DNA of 64,000 nt from Roseiarcus sp963809245. GTDB taxonomy: Bacteria; Pseudomonadota; Alphaproteobacteria; Rhizobiales; Beijerinckiaceae. The notes below the pieces were generated by a model. That model did no database searches, was not told the origin of the DNA, and saw nothing but the letters and a program-made list of their open reading frames with translations. The stretch lies in assembly GCA_963809245.1 (NCBI GenBank), contig CAWEIU010000012.1, forward strand, positions 248,001 through 312,000, read 5' to 3'. A program made the position numbers and the translations under genes. The stretch's first letter is position 1, and each line of letters opens with the position of its first letter. Below are positions 46,493 through 55,788 of this stretch, one piece after another.

Positions 46493-46569
46493 GGCGGGAT
46501 AGCTCAGCCGGCTAGAGCAGCGGAATCATAATCCGCGTGTCGGGGGTTCGAGTCCCTCTCCCGCTACCA
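46493..46569 (+). tRNA. tRNA-Met (CAT), probably the elongator
   Basis: The cloverleaf folds cleanly: acceptor GGCGGGA/TCCCGCT (with a G-T first pair), D-arm GCTCAGCCGGCTAGAGC, anticodon stem GCGGA/TCCGC with loop ATCATAA and anticodon CAT, variable GTGTC, T-arm GGGGGTTCGAGTCCCTC, and an encoded CCA end (46567-46569). An initiator tRNA would have an unpaired first base and three G-C pairs in the anticodon stem, which is not the case. A lysidine-modified tRNA-Ile2 is a remote alternative. Confidence 0.93.
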
Positions 46570-46570
46570 C

Positions 46571-46846
46571 AATTTCTCGGAAATATATCAGTGGCTTGCT
46601 GTAACAAGCGCCGCTCCTGACGAAGCTTGGGCCAAAATAGCTTCGGCCCTCGTGTTGATCGCCGAAATGAAGAAGGCAGGCTCGACCGAGGGGTCTACGC
46701 ATGCCGCCCTCCGGATGCGCAAGCGCATCCAGGGTTTCATTGCCCAACGCCATGCAGCGCCGCTGGCGAGCAGATTCGCGCCCGCCCCGATGTTGAATCA
46801 AACGTTGGGGGAAGCAGACGTTCGATGTGGAAAGCACGGACGCTAG
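46571..46846 (+). other. Open frame without start codon directly behind the tRNA, unrecognised
   Basis: A frame stays open for 91 codons from the first base after the tRNA's CCA end to TAG at 46844-46846, including EAWAKIASALVLIAEMKKAG. I recognise no family. It may be chance, or the remnant of an element that entered at the tRNA. The rest of the gap up to the lacI end at 46861 holds nothing else. Confidence 0.2.
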
Positions 46847-46860
46847 TGCGTCGCCAGTCG

Positions 46861-47908
46861 TTAGGATTTGCGAGCGCTGCTCGTGCGCGTCGCCGCCATC
46901 GGCTGCGAGGATTCCCGCACAACAAGCCTGGCCCCTATGCGAAGTTCCCGCCCGAAGTAATTCTCGTCGGAGCGCGTTTGGTTCGACATCGCTCGAAGCA
47001 AGAGATCGACACACGTTTCTCCAATCGAGTTCTGGATCGTTGTCGATGACCGTGATGCCGGGCTTTCTCCAACTCAGCCACGGCGAGTCCTCGTAGCAGA
47101 TCAAGGACATCTGCGAGGGAATCGCTATGTTCCGTTCGGACAAGACCTTCATCACGCCGAGAGAGGCTTCGTGATTCGCACAGAAGAGCGCGGAGATGGG
47201 GGATTTGAGACCCAAAAGGGCCTCGCATCCAGCGACCCCGGTTTCGACCTTGTAGGGTCCTTGATGAACAAGTTCCGGGAGCGGTTGCACGCCGAACTCG
47301 TCCAGCGCCCGATAATATCCTGACAGGCGCTCGCGGCCCGATGTCGTTTCGCCCAATCCGACGATGATGCCGATCCGCCGATGGCCCTGTTCAAGGAAAT
47401 GTTTCGTGCCTTTGTAAGCGCCCTCGGCGTCCGCTTGCAAAACTGCGTCGAACCGGTCCTTTGCATGACGCCGGATCGCGGTCACCACAGGAATGTCGTG
47501 CGAGGCCATGCGCTCGAGAAGGTCAAGGTTGCTTCCGGTCGGCACGATGATGAGACCGTCGACCCTGTGATCCAGCAGGGTATTGAGATAAAGCGCCTCT
47601 TGGTGGGGATCGTCGTTCGAAATGCATAGGATTACCTGATAGTCGCGGGCCGCCAACTGCGCTTGGATGAGTTGAGCGACCCTTTGGTAGGTAGCGTTGA
47701 AAATATTGTGGACCACCAGCCCGACGAGGCGCGAGCTGTTTGTCTTTAGGCCGCGCGCAAGGCTGTTCGGCCGATACCCAAGTCGTTCGGCGGCTCGCCG
47801 CACCTTCAGGATCGTCGGATGGCTGATTTGGCTGTTTCCGGCCAGCGCTCTAGACGCCGTGCTGACCGACACTCGCGCGGCAAGCGCCACATCTTCCAAC
47901 GTGATCAT
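46861..47908 (-). pseudogene. LacI-family regulator of the catabolic cluster, broken by a +1 frameshift
   Basis: The N-terminus has the helix-turn-helix MITLEDVALAARVSVSTASRALAG and the sugar-binding core is normal to CYEDSPWLSWRKPGITVIDNDP. The frame then shifts. Removing one of two T's at 47030-47031 (an extra A on the coding strand) restores SIGETCVDLLLRAMSN and a stop at 46861, giving the expected 348 residues. Without correction the frame runs through the tRNA, which cannot be real. It is divergent from the catabolic genes, and LacI-type palindromes lie upstream. Confidence 0.88.
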
Positions 47909-48033
47909 CCGCTAATCTCCCGTAGAACGCGTCAATCCGAGCGACGAGCTGAATTCGCGGTTCCGTGCGAAAGCCAAAGCGAAGATCGCCTCGGACGGCG
48001 ACCCATTGCTGAATATCGAAACTGGGCGTCTTT

Positions 48034-48047
48034 TTCAATCGTTTGCA
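48034..48047. promoter_or_regulatory. LacI-type operator, upstream site
   Basis: TTCAATCGTTTGCA matches the LacI-family palindrome TGCAAnCGnTTGCA in all but one position. It lies 126 bases ahead of the lacI start and 160 ahead of the aldo/keto reductase gene, suited for autoregulation or looping with the site at 48132. Confidence 0.55.
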
Positions 48048-48094
48048 CAATTTTTCGGCCATCTGACGTCCACGAAATCGGCAGACAATTCCCC

Positions 48095-48149
48095 TTGACA
48101 CCCGACAGCGGGCGAAAATAGATTGCTGACTTACGCAAACGTTTGCGTA
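48095..48149 (+). promoter_or_regulatory. Promoter of the catabolic operon with perfect LacI operator at the start point
   Basis: A consensus -35 TTGACA (48095-48100), 18-base spacer and TAGATT (48119-48124) place the transcription start near 48131. The next bases form the perfect 18-bp palindrome TACGCAAACGTTTGCGTA (48132-48149) with the central CG typical of LacI-family operators. A repressor here would block initiation. Confidence 0.8.
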
Positions 48150-48206
48150 CAGAGCGACCGCAAGATGCCGCGGGCGTTAATTGTCAGATTTCGAAGGCGA
48201 GAACGC

Positions 48207-49236
48207 ATGTCCGGTTCGTTCGAGGAGTTGAAAGTCGGCCGGCTTTGTCTGGGAACGATGACTTGGGGATCGCAAACCCCTCGCGAGGATGCGCGGTCGC
48301 AGTTGGACCTCGCCTACGACGTCGGAGTCGACTTCATCGACGCGGGCGAGATGTATCCGATACCACCCAGCGCCGAGTCGCAGGGCCTCTCGGAGATCAT
48401 CATCGGAGAGTGGCTGAAAGATCGCCGGCTGCGCCATGCTTTTGTACTGGCCGGAAAGGTGGTCGGAAACGGAGAAAAGACGCCGTTTCTGCGCGACGGA
48501 GCCGCTCGCCTGGATCGCGCCAACATCAATGCGGCGGTTGAGGCCTCGTTGCGCCGCCTTCAGACCGACTACATCGACCTTTTCCAGATCCACTGGCCCG
48601 ACCGCAGGACAAACAATTTTGGTCAGCTCGGATTGATCGAGGCGGACCAGGACGGAACCCCGATCGTCGAGACGCTCCACGCGCTGAGCGATCTCGTTTC
48701 CGCGGGGAAAATCCGGTTTATTGGCCTCTCCAACGAGAACTCCTTGGGGCGTGATGAAGTTCCTCGCCCTCGCCGAGCAATTGGGCCTGCCTCGCATCGC
48801 CATGCTGCAGAATCCCTACAACCTGCTCAACCGTTGCGCCGAGATCGGACTGACGGAAGTGTTGCTGCAGGAGGATGTCGGCTTTGCCGCCTATTCGCCT
48901 CTCGCGTTCGGGACCCTGTCCGGCAAATACGCAAACGGACAACGCCCTGCGAACACTCGTTTGGCGCTGTTTCCGCAGTACACGCGATACAATCGCCCCC
49001 GCGCCCAGCAGGCGATCGATGACTATGTCGCCCTCGCGCAACGATACGGCCGGAGTCCAACCGCAATGGCCATCGCGTTTTCAGCGTCACGCGCGTTCGT
49101 GACCAGCGTGGTCGTGGGCGCCTCGACGGTCGAGCAATTGCGCGAGAACGTCGCCGCCGCGACCGATCGCTTGCCCCCCGAACTTCTCATCGAGATTGAT
49201 CGCATCCACGAAAACAATCCGAATCCGGCGCCGTGA
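48207..49236 (+). pseudogene. Aldo/keto reductase (Tas-like), broken by a +1 frameshift
   Basis: ATG 48207 opens a frame with LCLGTMTWGSQTP, VDFIDAGEMYP, DYIDLFQIHWPDR and KIRFIGLSNE, then shifts. Removing one A at 48738-48739 restores SNETPWGVMKFLALAEQLGLPRI and leads to VVVGASTVEQLRENVA and the stop, 342 residues, normal for the Tas/YajO branch. The catalytic Asp/Tyr pair (DAGEMY) and the His (IHWPD) are present. It is NADPH-dependent by family and would reduce or oxidise a sugar or lactone. It is the first gene after the LacI-controlled promoter. Confidence 0.88.
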
Positions 49237-49280
49237 ATTGGTGAACCTGCAAATATCCGCGTGACAGTGAGGCTGATGCC

Positions 49281-50873
49281 GTGACGAAACTCACAGACGC
49301 CGCAAGCGTCGCCGACCAGATTCCCGACGGATGCACGCTCGCATTCCCAGGAAATCTCACCATCATGGTCGTGGACGATCTGCTGAAGGCGGTCGAAGAA
49401 CGATTTGCAAGGTCCGGTCATCCCAGCAATCTGACGGTCTTCGAGCCTTGCAACGCGACGCTTGGCCCGGGCACTGGCATTGAGAGACTGGCCCATCGCG
49501 GATTGCTCAAACGCCTAATCTGCGCCGCATTCCCGACCTTTCAGGGTGGTCGATTGGCCCAGTTGATCCAGGACGACGCGATCGAGGCCTACAATTTTCC
49601 GATGGGCGTGCTCTACAGTTTAACCAGGGAGATCGGCGCGGGCCGGCCGGGCGTGTTGACCGAGGTCGGGCTCGACACTTTCGTCGATCCCACTCAGTCT
49701 GGCGGCAAGCTCAATGCGTCCACTCGGGAAGACATGGTGGAGCGCCACGTCGTAGGCGGTCGAGACCTGCTCTTTTACAAGGCCTTTCCTATCGACGTCG
49801 TATTTCTCAAGGCGACGACGGCGGACGCGGACGGAAATCTCAGCATCGAAAACGAGCCGCTCAGCCTGGGGGCGCTCTCCTTGGCCATCGCCGCGAAATC
49901 CTCGGGCGGCAAAGTCTTCGCGCAGGTTGAACGCGTCGTTCCGGTTGGCGAGATCCGGGCAAAGTCCGTCTTGGTTCCCGGCGCTTTTGTCGACGGCGTC
50001 GTGCTTGCGCCCGACGCGCCGCAATCCGGCGTGTCGCGTTTCGATCCGACGATCACGGGAGAGAGCCAGGCGGAGTTCGATCGCGCGCCGTTGCCCGAAG
50101 GTCCAACACGGATCATTCTTGCACGAGCCGCCTCCATGCTTCGGTCGGGTTGGCTTGCCAATCTCGGGGTGGGGATTCCCGCTCAGACGCCGAGGCTCCT
50201 GCGTGAAGCCGGGCTCGAGAACGAGGTGACGTTCTCGACTGAGCACGGCGCGATCGGCGGACTTCCTCAGGCCGCGCCGTTCGGCGCACACGCCAATCCG
50301 CTTGCTTTGCTGGATCCGACCGACACGTTCAACTTTTACGCCGGCGGGGTGTTGGACATTACGTTCCTGGGCCTCGCCCAGGCCGACGGCGCAGGCAACG
50401 TCAACGTCAGCCGATTTGGCGGACGGATGATGGGCGTTGGCGGGTTTATCGATATCACGGCTCGCACGCGTCGCATCGTGATCTGCGGCGCGATCGCGGC
50501 TGACGGGCCGGTAATCGATGTCGTCGACGGCCGCGTCGTAATCTCGCGCGAAGGGCGCAAGAAGAAGCTCGTTCGCGAGGTCGAACAGATCACGCTGAAT
50601 GGCCGTCGTTGCCTCTCCAGGGGGCAGGAAGTGACGATGATCACGGAGCGGGGCGTGTTCGCGCTGACCGCTGACGGATGGCTGCTCGTCGAAATCGCGC
50701 CTGGCGTCGATCCCGACCGCGATATCGCTCCTATGCTCGACTTTCCGCTTCGCGTCGCGGCCGACGTCAAGTCGATCGACGCGGTCATTATGACAGGCCC
50801 GGGACCGCTCTTCGACAAATGGCTTCGCGACAGCTTGGCGAGCCCGATCGTCAAGCCGAGGAGATCTCCATGA
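49281..50873 (+). CDS. Acyl-CoA:carboxylate CoA-transferase (fused alpha-beta, YdiF/propionate CoA-transferase type)
   Basis: The 530-residue class I CoA-transferase starts at GTG 49281. The alpha half holds the GxGG-like oxyanion region (residues 1-270). The beta half has the catalytic Glu in FSTEHGAIGG (Glu321), followed by GGVLDITFLGLAQADGAGNVN. It moves CoA from an acyl-CoA to a free acid by a glutamyl-CoA intermediate. Its stop overlaps the enoyl-CoA hydratase start (ATGA). In a sugar-catabolic cluster this suggests that the pathway yields a short carboxylic acid that must be activated. Confidence 0.88.
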   Translation: MTKLTDAASVADQIPDGCTLAFPGNLTIMVVDDLLKAVEERFARSGHPSNLTVFEPCNATLGPGTGIERLAHRGLLKRLICAAFPTFQGGRLAQLIQDDAIEAYNFPMGVLYSLTREIGAGRPGVLTEVGLDTFVDPTQSGGKLNASTREDMVERHVVGGRDLLFYKAFPIDVVFLKATTADADGNLSIENEPLSLGALSLAIAAKSSGGKVFAQVERVVPVGEIRAKSVLVPGAFVDGVVLAPDAPQSGVSRFDPTITGESQAEFDRAPLPEGPTRIILARAASMLRSGWLANLGVGIPAQTPRLLREAGLENEVTFSTEHGAIGGLPQAAPFGAHANPLALLDPTDTFNFYAGGVLDITFLGLAQADGAGNVNVSRFGGRMMGVGGFIDITARTRRIVICGAIAADGPVIDVVDGRVVISREGRKKKLVREVEQITLNGRRCLSRGQEVTMITERGVFALTADGWLLVEIAPGVDPDRDIAPMLDFPLRVAADVKSIDAVIMTGPGPLFDKWLRDSLASPIVKPRRSP

Positions 50874-51643
50874 GCGACCTCGTTGAAGTCACCCATCCGG
50901 CCGAGGGCGTCGCGCAGGTCATCTTGAACCGGCCGCAGAAACTGAATGCTCTGAGCGTCGCGCTTCTATCGGAACTTGTTTCGCATCTGCGCGACGCTGA
51001 GCGCAATCCGTCAATCGGCTGCGTCGTGCTCAGCGGCCGCGGCCGCGCCTTCTCGGCAGGCGCCGACATCGCCGATCAGCACGAACACGGCGAGAATGTC
51101 GTGTTCCATCCGGGGCGGCTGGCGGACTGGAGTGAGATCGAGAATTTTCCAAAGCCCCTCGTGGCCGCGGCCACAGGATACGTCCTTGGAGGCGGCAACG
51201 AACTGGCCATGTTGGCGGATATCATCATTGCCGCCGATGACGCGCGCTTCGGCCAGCCGGAGATCAAGATCGGCATCTTTCCTGGTGACGGGGGCACCCA
51301 ACGCCTCATTCGAGCGGTCGGCAAGTCGCTGGCGATGCAGATGATCCTGACGGGCGAACCGATCAGCGCCGAGATCGCACTGCGAGCCGGTCTGGTGTCG
51401 GAAGTGGTTCCGCCGGACGAAGCGGTCGCCCGGGCCATCGAGGTCGCCGCACTCATCGCGCGCCATTCGGCGGTCGCCACGCAGGGGGCCAAACGGGCGG
51501 TGCTCGAGGCGTTTCACAATTCCTTGGCCGATGGTCTCGCCGTCGAGCGTCGGATTTTCGCGGAAGTCTTCGCCTCGCAGGACCGACGGGAAGGCATGGC
51601 CGCCTTTCTCGAGCGTCGCAAGCCACGTTTTAGCGGTCGGTGA
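50870..51643 (+). CDS. Enoyl-CoA hydratase/isomerase (crotonase family)
   Basis: The 257-residue crotonase has oxyanion-hole segments SAGADIAD and ATGYVLGGGNELAM, and both catalytic glutamates of the hydratases (Glu111 and Glu131, in GGNELAM and FGQPEIKIG). It should hydrate an enoyl-CoA or dehydrate a hydroxyacyl-CoA. It is tightly coupled to the CoA-transferase by a 4-base overlap, so the two act on consecutive intermediates. Confidence 0.9.
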   Translation: MSDLVEVTHPAEGVAQVILNRPQKLNALSVALLSELVSHLRDAERNPSIGCVVLSGRGRAFSAGADIADQHEHGENVVFHPGRLADWSEIENFPKPLVAAATGYVLGGGNELAMLADIIIAADDARFGQPEIKIGIFPGDGGTQRLIRAVGKSLAMQMILTGEPISAEIALRAGLVSEVVPPDEAVARAIEVAALIARHSAVATQGAKRAVLEAFHNSLADGLAVERRIFAEVFASQDRREGMAAFLERRKPRFSGR

Positions 51644-51673
51644 GCCGCGCCGCGGAATGAAAGACCCCTGCCC

Positions 51674-52669
51674 ATGACGAAGCCCCTCTCACTAAACGGC
51701 AATGTGGTCGCAACGGTTCTTCCCTTCGCGGAAGACGGCAGCATCGATTGGCGCAGCTATCGTCGTCTGCTCGACTATTGCGCGGCGCCGGACTTTACAA
51801 CGGCTGTCTTCGTCAACGGACATGCCGGCGAGAGCGCCGCCCTCGATGACGAGGCGCGCGTCCGCGTCCTCAGGGAAACTCGGGCGGCGGTCGGATCGAA
51901 ACCCATTTTGTCGGGCATCATCGCCTTGTCGACCCAGGAGGGTGTTCGACAGGCCAAGCTCGCGGAAGACGCTGGAGCGGACTGCGTCGTGGTGTTCCCG
52001 CTGAGTCAGTTTCAAGCGGGGGGAACCGCGACCCCGGACGCGCCGGTCGCTTATGTGAACGCGATCGCAGAAGCGGTCCAAACACCCTTGTCGATATTCC
52101 AGTATCCGATTGGGTCTGGCATGGGTTACAACCTCGAGACCCTCTCCGCTTTCGCTAGAACGCCACGGGTCATCGCCATCAAAGAGGGCGGCGACAACAT
52201 CGCGCTCTATGAAGACAATTGGCGAGTCCTCAAGCGCATCAACCCTTCTCTCGCCATCCTGCCCTCCAACTACGATTGGTTCTTGCCACAGCTCGCCATT
52301 GGAGCCGACGGTATTCTTTCCGGCCTCGGCAGCCTCGTCCCGCAAGAGCTGAACGAGCTCTGGGAGGCTGCCGCGCGGCGGGATCTCGCAGCCATGCGCG
52401 CCGTCAGCGACCGGCTGTATCCGATCGTCCGTAGCATATACGGCGTCCCGCCGAGAATGGACATGCACACGAGGATCAAAGCGGGCCTTCAGCATCTCGG
52501 GATCATCGGCTGCGCCCGTCCCCGTCCACCGCTGCTCGCAATCAGCGACTCGGCTCGAACGCGAGTCATCGATGCGATAGCCGCCAACCCAGCGCTCCAG
52601 CGTGTGCGTATAGCCGCCAAGAGCGGGGATGCCCGGCTCCCCTTCCCCACTCAGGAGGGCGATCGTTGA
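51674..52669 (+). CDS. DapA/DHDPS-superfamily lyase, not a dihydrodipicolinate synthase
   Basis: This 331-residue class I aldolase barrel has Schiff-base Lys170 (IAIKEGG) and Tyr144 (IFQYP). The paired Thr of true DHDPS (GTTGES) is replaced by GHAGES, and the Arg that binds the lysine-pathway substrate is missing (PIGSGMG). It therefore belongs with the sugar-acid dehydratases and aldolases of the superfamily, such as those acting on 2-keto-3-deoxy acids. Its stop overlaps the GMC gene start. Confidence 0.85.
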   Translation: MTKPLSLNGNVVATVLPFAEDGSIDWRSYRRLLDYCAAPDFTTAVFVNGHAGESAALDDEARVRVLRETRAAVGSKPILSGIIALSTQEGVRQAKLAEDAGADCVVVFPLSQFQAGGTATPDAPVAYVNAIAEAVQTPLSIFQYPIGSGMGYNLETLSAFARTPRVIAIKEGGDNIALYEDNWRVLKRINPSLAILPSNYDWFLPQLAIGADGILSGLGSLVPQELNELWEAAARRDLAAMRAVSDRLYPIVRSIYGVPPRMDMHTRIKAGLQHLGIIGCARPRPPLLAISDSARTRVIDAIAANPALQRVRIAAKSGDARLPFPTQEGDR

Positions 52670-54288
52670 CGGAGTACGACTACATCATCACCGGGGCGGG
52701 GCCGGCCGGTTGTGTGTTGGCGTATCGGTTGACCGAGGATCGGGCCGTGACGGTTCTGCTTCTCGAAGCTGGACCGCCGGACAGACATCCCTTCATTCAC
52801 ATCCCGGCCGGATACACCAAGCTGTCCGGTCCGAAGACGACGTGGGGATACGAGACCGTGCCCCAACCTGGGCTGGATGGGCGCAGGCTTTGGTACCCAC
52901 AGGGAAAGACGATCGGAGGCGGGTCGAGCATCAACGCGATGCTGTACACGCGCGGGTCACGTTTCGATTACGATCAATGGGCGGACCTCGGATGTTCCCA
53001 GTGGTCGTTTGACGATTGCCTGCCTTACTTCAGTCGAGCGGAGCGCAACCAACGGCTTGCGCAACCCTATCACGGAGTTGATGGGCCCTTGGCGGTCTCA
53101 GACCCGATCAATCCCCATCCGCTGACGTACGAATTCCTGAGAGCGAGCCAGCAATCCAACATTGCTTTCACAGCCGACTTCAACGGCGCAGCGCAGGACG
53201 GCGTCGGGATTTATCAGACCACCACATTTCAAGGCCGGCGGGCCAGTGCGGCCGTGTGCTATCTCCGCCCTGCCCTCAAGCGCCCCAACCTGACGGTTCT
53301 CTCCAGCACCGTCGCCGACCGCATCGTGTTCGAGGGCGACAAAGCGACCGGCGTAGCGTTCCGCCGACGAGGACAAGCGCAGCAAACGGTTCGTGCAAAG
53401 CGCGAGGTTCTTGTCACCTCCGGCGCGATCGGCTCGCCCAAGTTGCTGATGCTCTCCGGCGTCGGCCCGGCCCACGATTTGCGATCTCTGGGGATCGACG
53501 TTGTCCATGACTCACCGCAAGTCGGGCGAAATCTCCAGGATCACCTCGGCGTCGCGATCTCCGCCGAATGCTCCGGCCCATACAGCTTTTTCGGCAAGGA
53601 CCAGTGGGTCGAGCAAGCTTGGTGGGTGGCGCAATACCTGATGTTTGGAACGGGTCCCTTGACGACGAACGTGTGCGAGGCGGGAGCATTCGTGCGAACG
53701 AAGCCGCACGAGCCTCGGCCAGACGCCCAATTGCACTTCATGCCGGCGATCGTGAAGAACCACGGCATGGAGCGGGTCGCCAAGTACGGCGTCACGCTGA
53801 ACACAAACGTGCTTCGCCCCAGGAGCGTCGGCTTGGTCAAGCTCGCGAGCGCCAATCCCGACGATCATCCGCTTATCGACCCGAACTTCCTAGCCGAGCC
53901 GGACGACCTGGCGCGCGGGGTCGAGGCGCTGAAGATCGCTCGCGACGTCCTCCATGCGCCCGCCATCGCCCGGTATCTCATCGGCGGATCCTGCTCGATC
54001 GACGGGCTCGACGACGACGCGCTGGCGAGCTTCCTGAGGCGTGTCGGCAAAACCGACTATCATCCCGTCGGGACCTGCCGCATGGGCGAGGATCCCGGGG
54101 CGGTTGTCGATCAGACGTTGCGGGTCCGCGGCCTGGAAGGTCTCAGGGTCTGCGATTCCTCGGTGATGCCCACGGAGATCAGCGGCAACACCAACGCGCC
54201 GACCATCATGGTGGCGGAACGCGCCGCCGATTACATCCTCGGGTCGGCGCACCAGCGCACCCCGTCTCTCGCACACGCTGAGGGTTAG
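52666..54288 (+). CDS. GMC-family FAD oxidoreductase
   Basis: The 540-residue flavoprotein starts at TTG 52666, overlapping the preceding TGA. FAD-binding GAGPAGCVLAYRL is at the N-terminus. The GMC signatures PQGKTIGGGSSINAMLYTRG and TSGAIGSPKLLMLSGVGP are intact, as are catalytic His466 (DYHPVGTCRMG) and the late NTNAPTIMVAERAAD. It oxidises a primary or secondary alcohol, here probably a sugar, polyol or sugar-like alcohol brought in by the importer. No signal peptide is visible, so it is cytosolic. Confidence 0.9.
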   Translation: MTEYDYIITGAGPAGCVLAYRLTEDRAVTVLLLEAGPPDRHPFIHIPAGYTKLSGPKTTWGYETVPQPGLDGRRLWYPQGKTIGGGSSINAMLYTRGSRFDYDQWADLGCSQWSFDDCLPYFSRAERNQRLAQPYHGVDGPLAVSDPINPHPLTYEFLRASQQSNIAFTADFNGAAQDGVGIYQTTTFQGRRASAAVCYLRPALKRPNLTVLSSTVADRIVFEGDKATGVAFRRRGQAQQTVRAKREVLVTSGAIGSPKLLMLSGVGPAHDLRSLGIDVVHDSPQVGRNLQDHLGVAISAECSGPYSFFGKDQWVEQAWWVAQYLMFGTGPLTTNVCEAGAFVRTKPHEPRPDAQLHFMPAIVKNHGMERVAKYGVTLNTNVLRPRSVGLVKLASANPDDHPLIDPNFLAEPDDLARGVEALKIARDVLHAPAIARYLIGGSCSIDGLDDDALASFLRRVGKTDYHPVGTCRMGEDPGAVVDQTLRVRGLEGLRVCDSSVMPTEISGNTNAPTIMVAERAADYILGSAHQRTPSLAHAEG

Positions 54289-54365
54289 GCGATGCGGACT
54301 CAGAAGCTGAGCCGAAGATGCGTCGACATTGACCCTCATGCGCCTGGGAGGTCGGCGCTTGAGCA

Positions 54366-54379
54366 TGCAAACGATTGCA
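54366..54379. promoter_or_regulatory. LacI-type operator ahead of the importer genes
   Basis: TGCAAACGATTGCA is an exact match to TGCAAnCGnTTGCA. It lies in the 366-base gap between the GMC gene and the binding-protein gene and suggests that the importer half of the cluster has its own LacI-controlled promoter. I could not place a convincing -10/-35 pair. Confidence 0.6.
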
Positions 54380-54470
54380 CGAACTTGAGCGACGGCGCCT
54401 CCAGGACGCCGCCCTCCAGACCGATCCAACCCGCGGTCAGATCAGATCGCGAAAGATAAAACATGAGGAC

Positions 54471-54494
54471 GATTGCGGCCGCCTGGCCGCAATC
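54471..54494. terminator. Perfect 10-bp hairpin between GMC and binding-protein genes
   Basis: GATTGCGGCC-GCCT-GGCCGCAATC. It is strong enough to terminate or to protect an mRNA end, but no T-tract follows. It separates the enzyme genes from the importer genes. Confidence 0.4.
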
Positions 54495-54654
54495 CGCTGC
54501 TCGTTACATTGTTCCCTAGTCAGATAGTTGGGGCCCGGAAGTCGTCTCGGCTGCAAATGTGGAGGCCTCGCCGTCGGGAAGTAAGCTAAAGCCAACCAGA
54601 TTTCGCAAAGACACTAGCGATTACATAAGATCTGTGGTTGTACAGGAGGAACGT

Positions 54655-55722
54655 ATGACGTTTTCATTCAAATGCTTAGCCTTGACAGCGGTATTCGTGG
54701 GAATCACACTCACGCATAGTTTCGCGCAAACGCTGCCGCCGTTGCTCGACCCGGACGCCGAATCGGATCGGATCAACTGGTACGAATTGACTGCAAAGTT
54801 TGGGCCTGTTCCGAAATTGCCGGCCGACGTCAAACTTGGCGGCCTGGTGAAGACGTTCGTTAATAAATTCTGGAGAGCGACTGCGGACGGGATGGAGCAA
54901 GGCGCGAAGACGCTTGGAGTCCACATCGATGTGCAGGCCGCGCAGAACGAAAACGACCAGCTGGGACAGTTGTCAATCGCCCGCAGCATGCTGGCCAAGC
55001 ACTACGCGGCGCTACTCCTGTCGCCCCTGACCAGCAACAACCTCCAGCCCATTTTCGACGAGAGCAAAGCCAGCAATGTCCTGCTGCTCGACGTGAGCGA
55101 CTCGATTGTGCCCGGCGCCGCGCACTTCGTCGGGAACACGCAAAGCGAAATCGGGGTGCGGGTGGCGAAGTACTTCATCGCGCACAATCCCGACGGCGGC
55201 GAGTTCGCCGTCATCGAAGGAATGGCGGGCTCCTACGCCGGAAAACAGCGAGTAGACGCCTTCAAGAAAACCCTTGCCGAAGCGGGAAGCAAATACAAAG
55301 TCGTCGCGAGCGTGCCCGCCAATTGGGATCGCGAACTGGCCTACAACACCGCCCGGACCATCCTCCAAGAGCATGAAGCGTTGAAAGGCGTCTACGCGGC
55401 CAACGACGGGATGGCGCTCGGCGTCGTCGAGGCCGTCAAGGCGGCAGGCAAGCTCGGCAAGGTGGCCGTCATCGGCACGGACGGTGAAACCGAAGCCCTG
55501 AAGTCGATCAAAGCGGGCGAATTGACTGCGACCGTTGACAGCTTTCCTGAACTGAATGGTCAAATTGCAGTCGAAGTGGCTGTGCGGCTGCTCGCCGGTC
55601 AGAAAATTCCGCGCGTGGTCTCGAGTGGGCAGGCGCTCATTACCAAGGAAAACTACGAGCGATACCGCGGCGAGCACGCCAATCAGCGCGCCGTGCTGAT
55701 GGAAGATGCGGGCGTGAAATGA
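54655..55722 (+). CDS. Periplasmic sugar-binding protein, RbsB-like
   Basis: The 355-residue precursor starts at ATG 54655 behind AGGAGGAACGT. A signal peptide ends near THSFA. The periplasmic binding protein type I domain has LGGLVKTFVNKFWRAT, LLLSPLTSNN, VYAANDGMALGVVEAVK and VIGTDGETEALKSIKAGE. An N-terminal extension of about 40 residues (DPDAESDRINWYEL) precedes the fold and is unusual for RbsB. It should deliver the substrate of the cluster. Confidence 0.85.
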   Translation: MTFSFKCLALTAVFVGITLTHSFAQTLPPLLDPDAESDRINWYELTAKFGPVPKLPADVKLGGLVKTFVNKFWRATADGMEQGAKTLGVHIDVQAAQNENDQLGQLSIARSMLAKHYAALLLSPLTSNNLQPIFDESKASNVLLLDVSDSIVPGAAHFVGNTQSEIGVRVAKYFIAHNPDGGEFAVIEGMAGSYAGKQRVDAFKKTLAEAGSKYKVVASVPANWDRELAYNTARTILQEHEALKGVYAANDGMALGVVEAVKAAGKLGKVAVIGTDGETEALKSIKAGELTATVDSFPELNGQIAVEVAVRLLAGQKIPRVVSSGQALITKENYERYRGEHANQRAVLMEDAGVK

Positions 55723-55788
55723 CCCCACGGCTCGTCAGCGCGCATCCCCGCCAATAGGGCGTCTCTCTTGGTCGCGTCGGAGAACGAC

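Noticed and set aside
46526..46860. C-terminal extension of the LacI frame across the tRNA, ending in GLEPPTRGL
   Set aside because: The frame only reaches there because of the one-base insertion at 47030. The tail is the reverse translation of a tRNA, a known annotation artefact.
51674..52669. dapA (lysine synthesis)
   Set aside because: The Thr pair and substrate Arg of DHDPS are missing and the gene lies in a catabolic operon.
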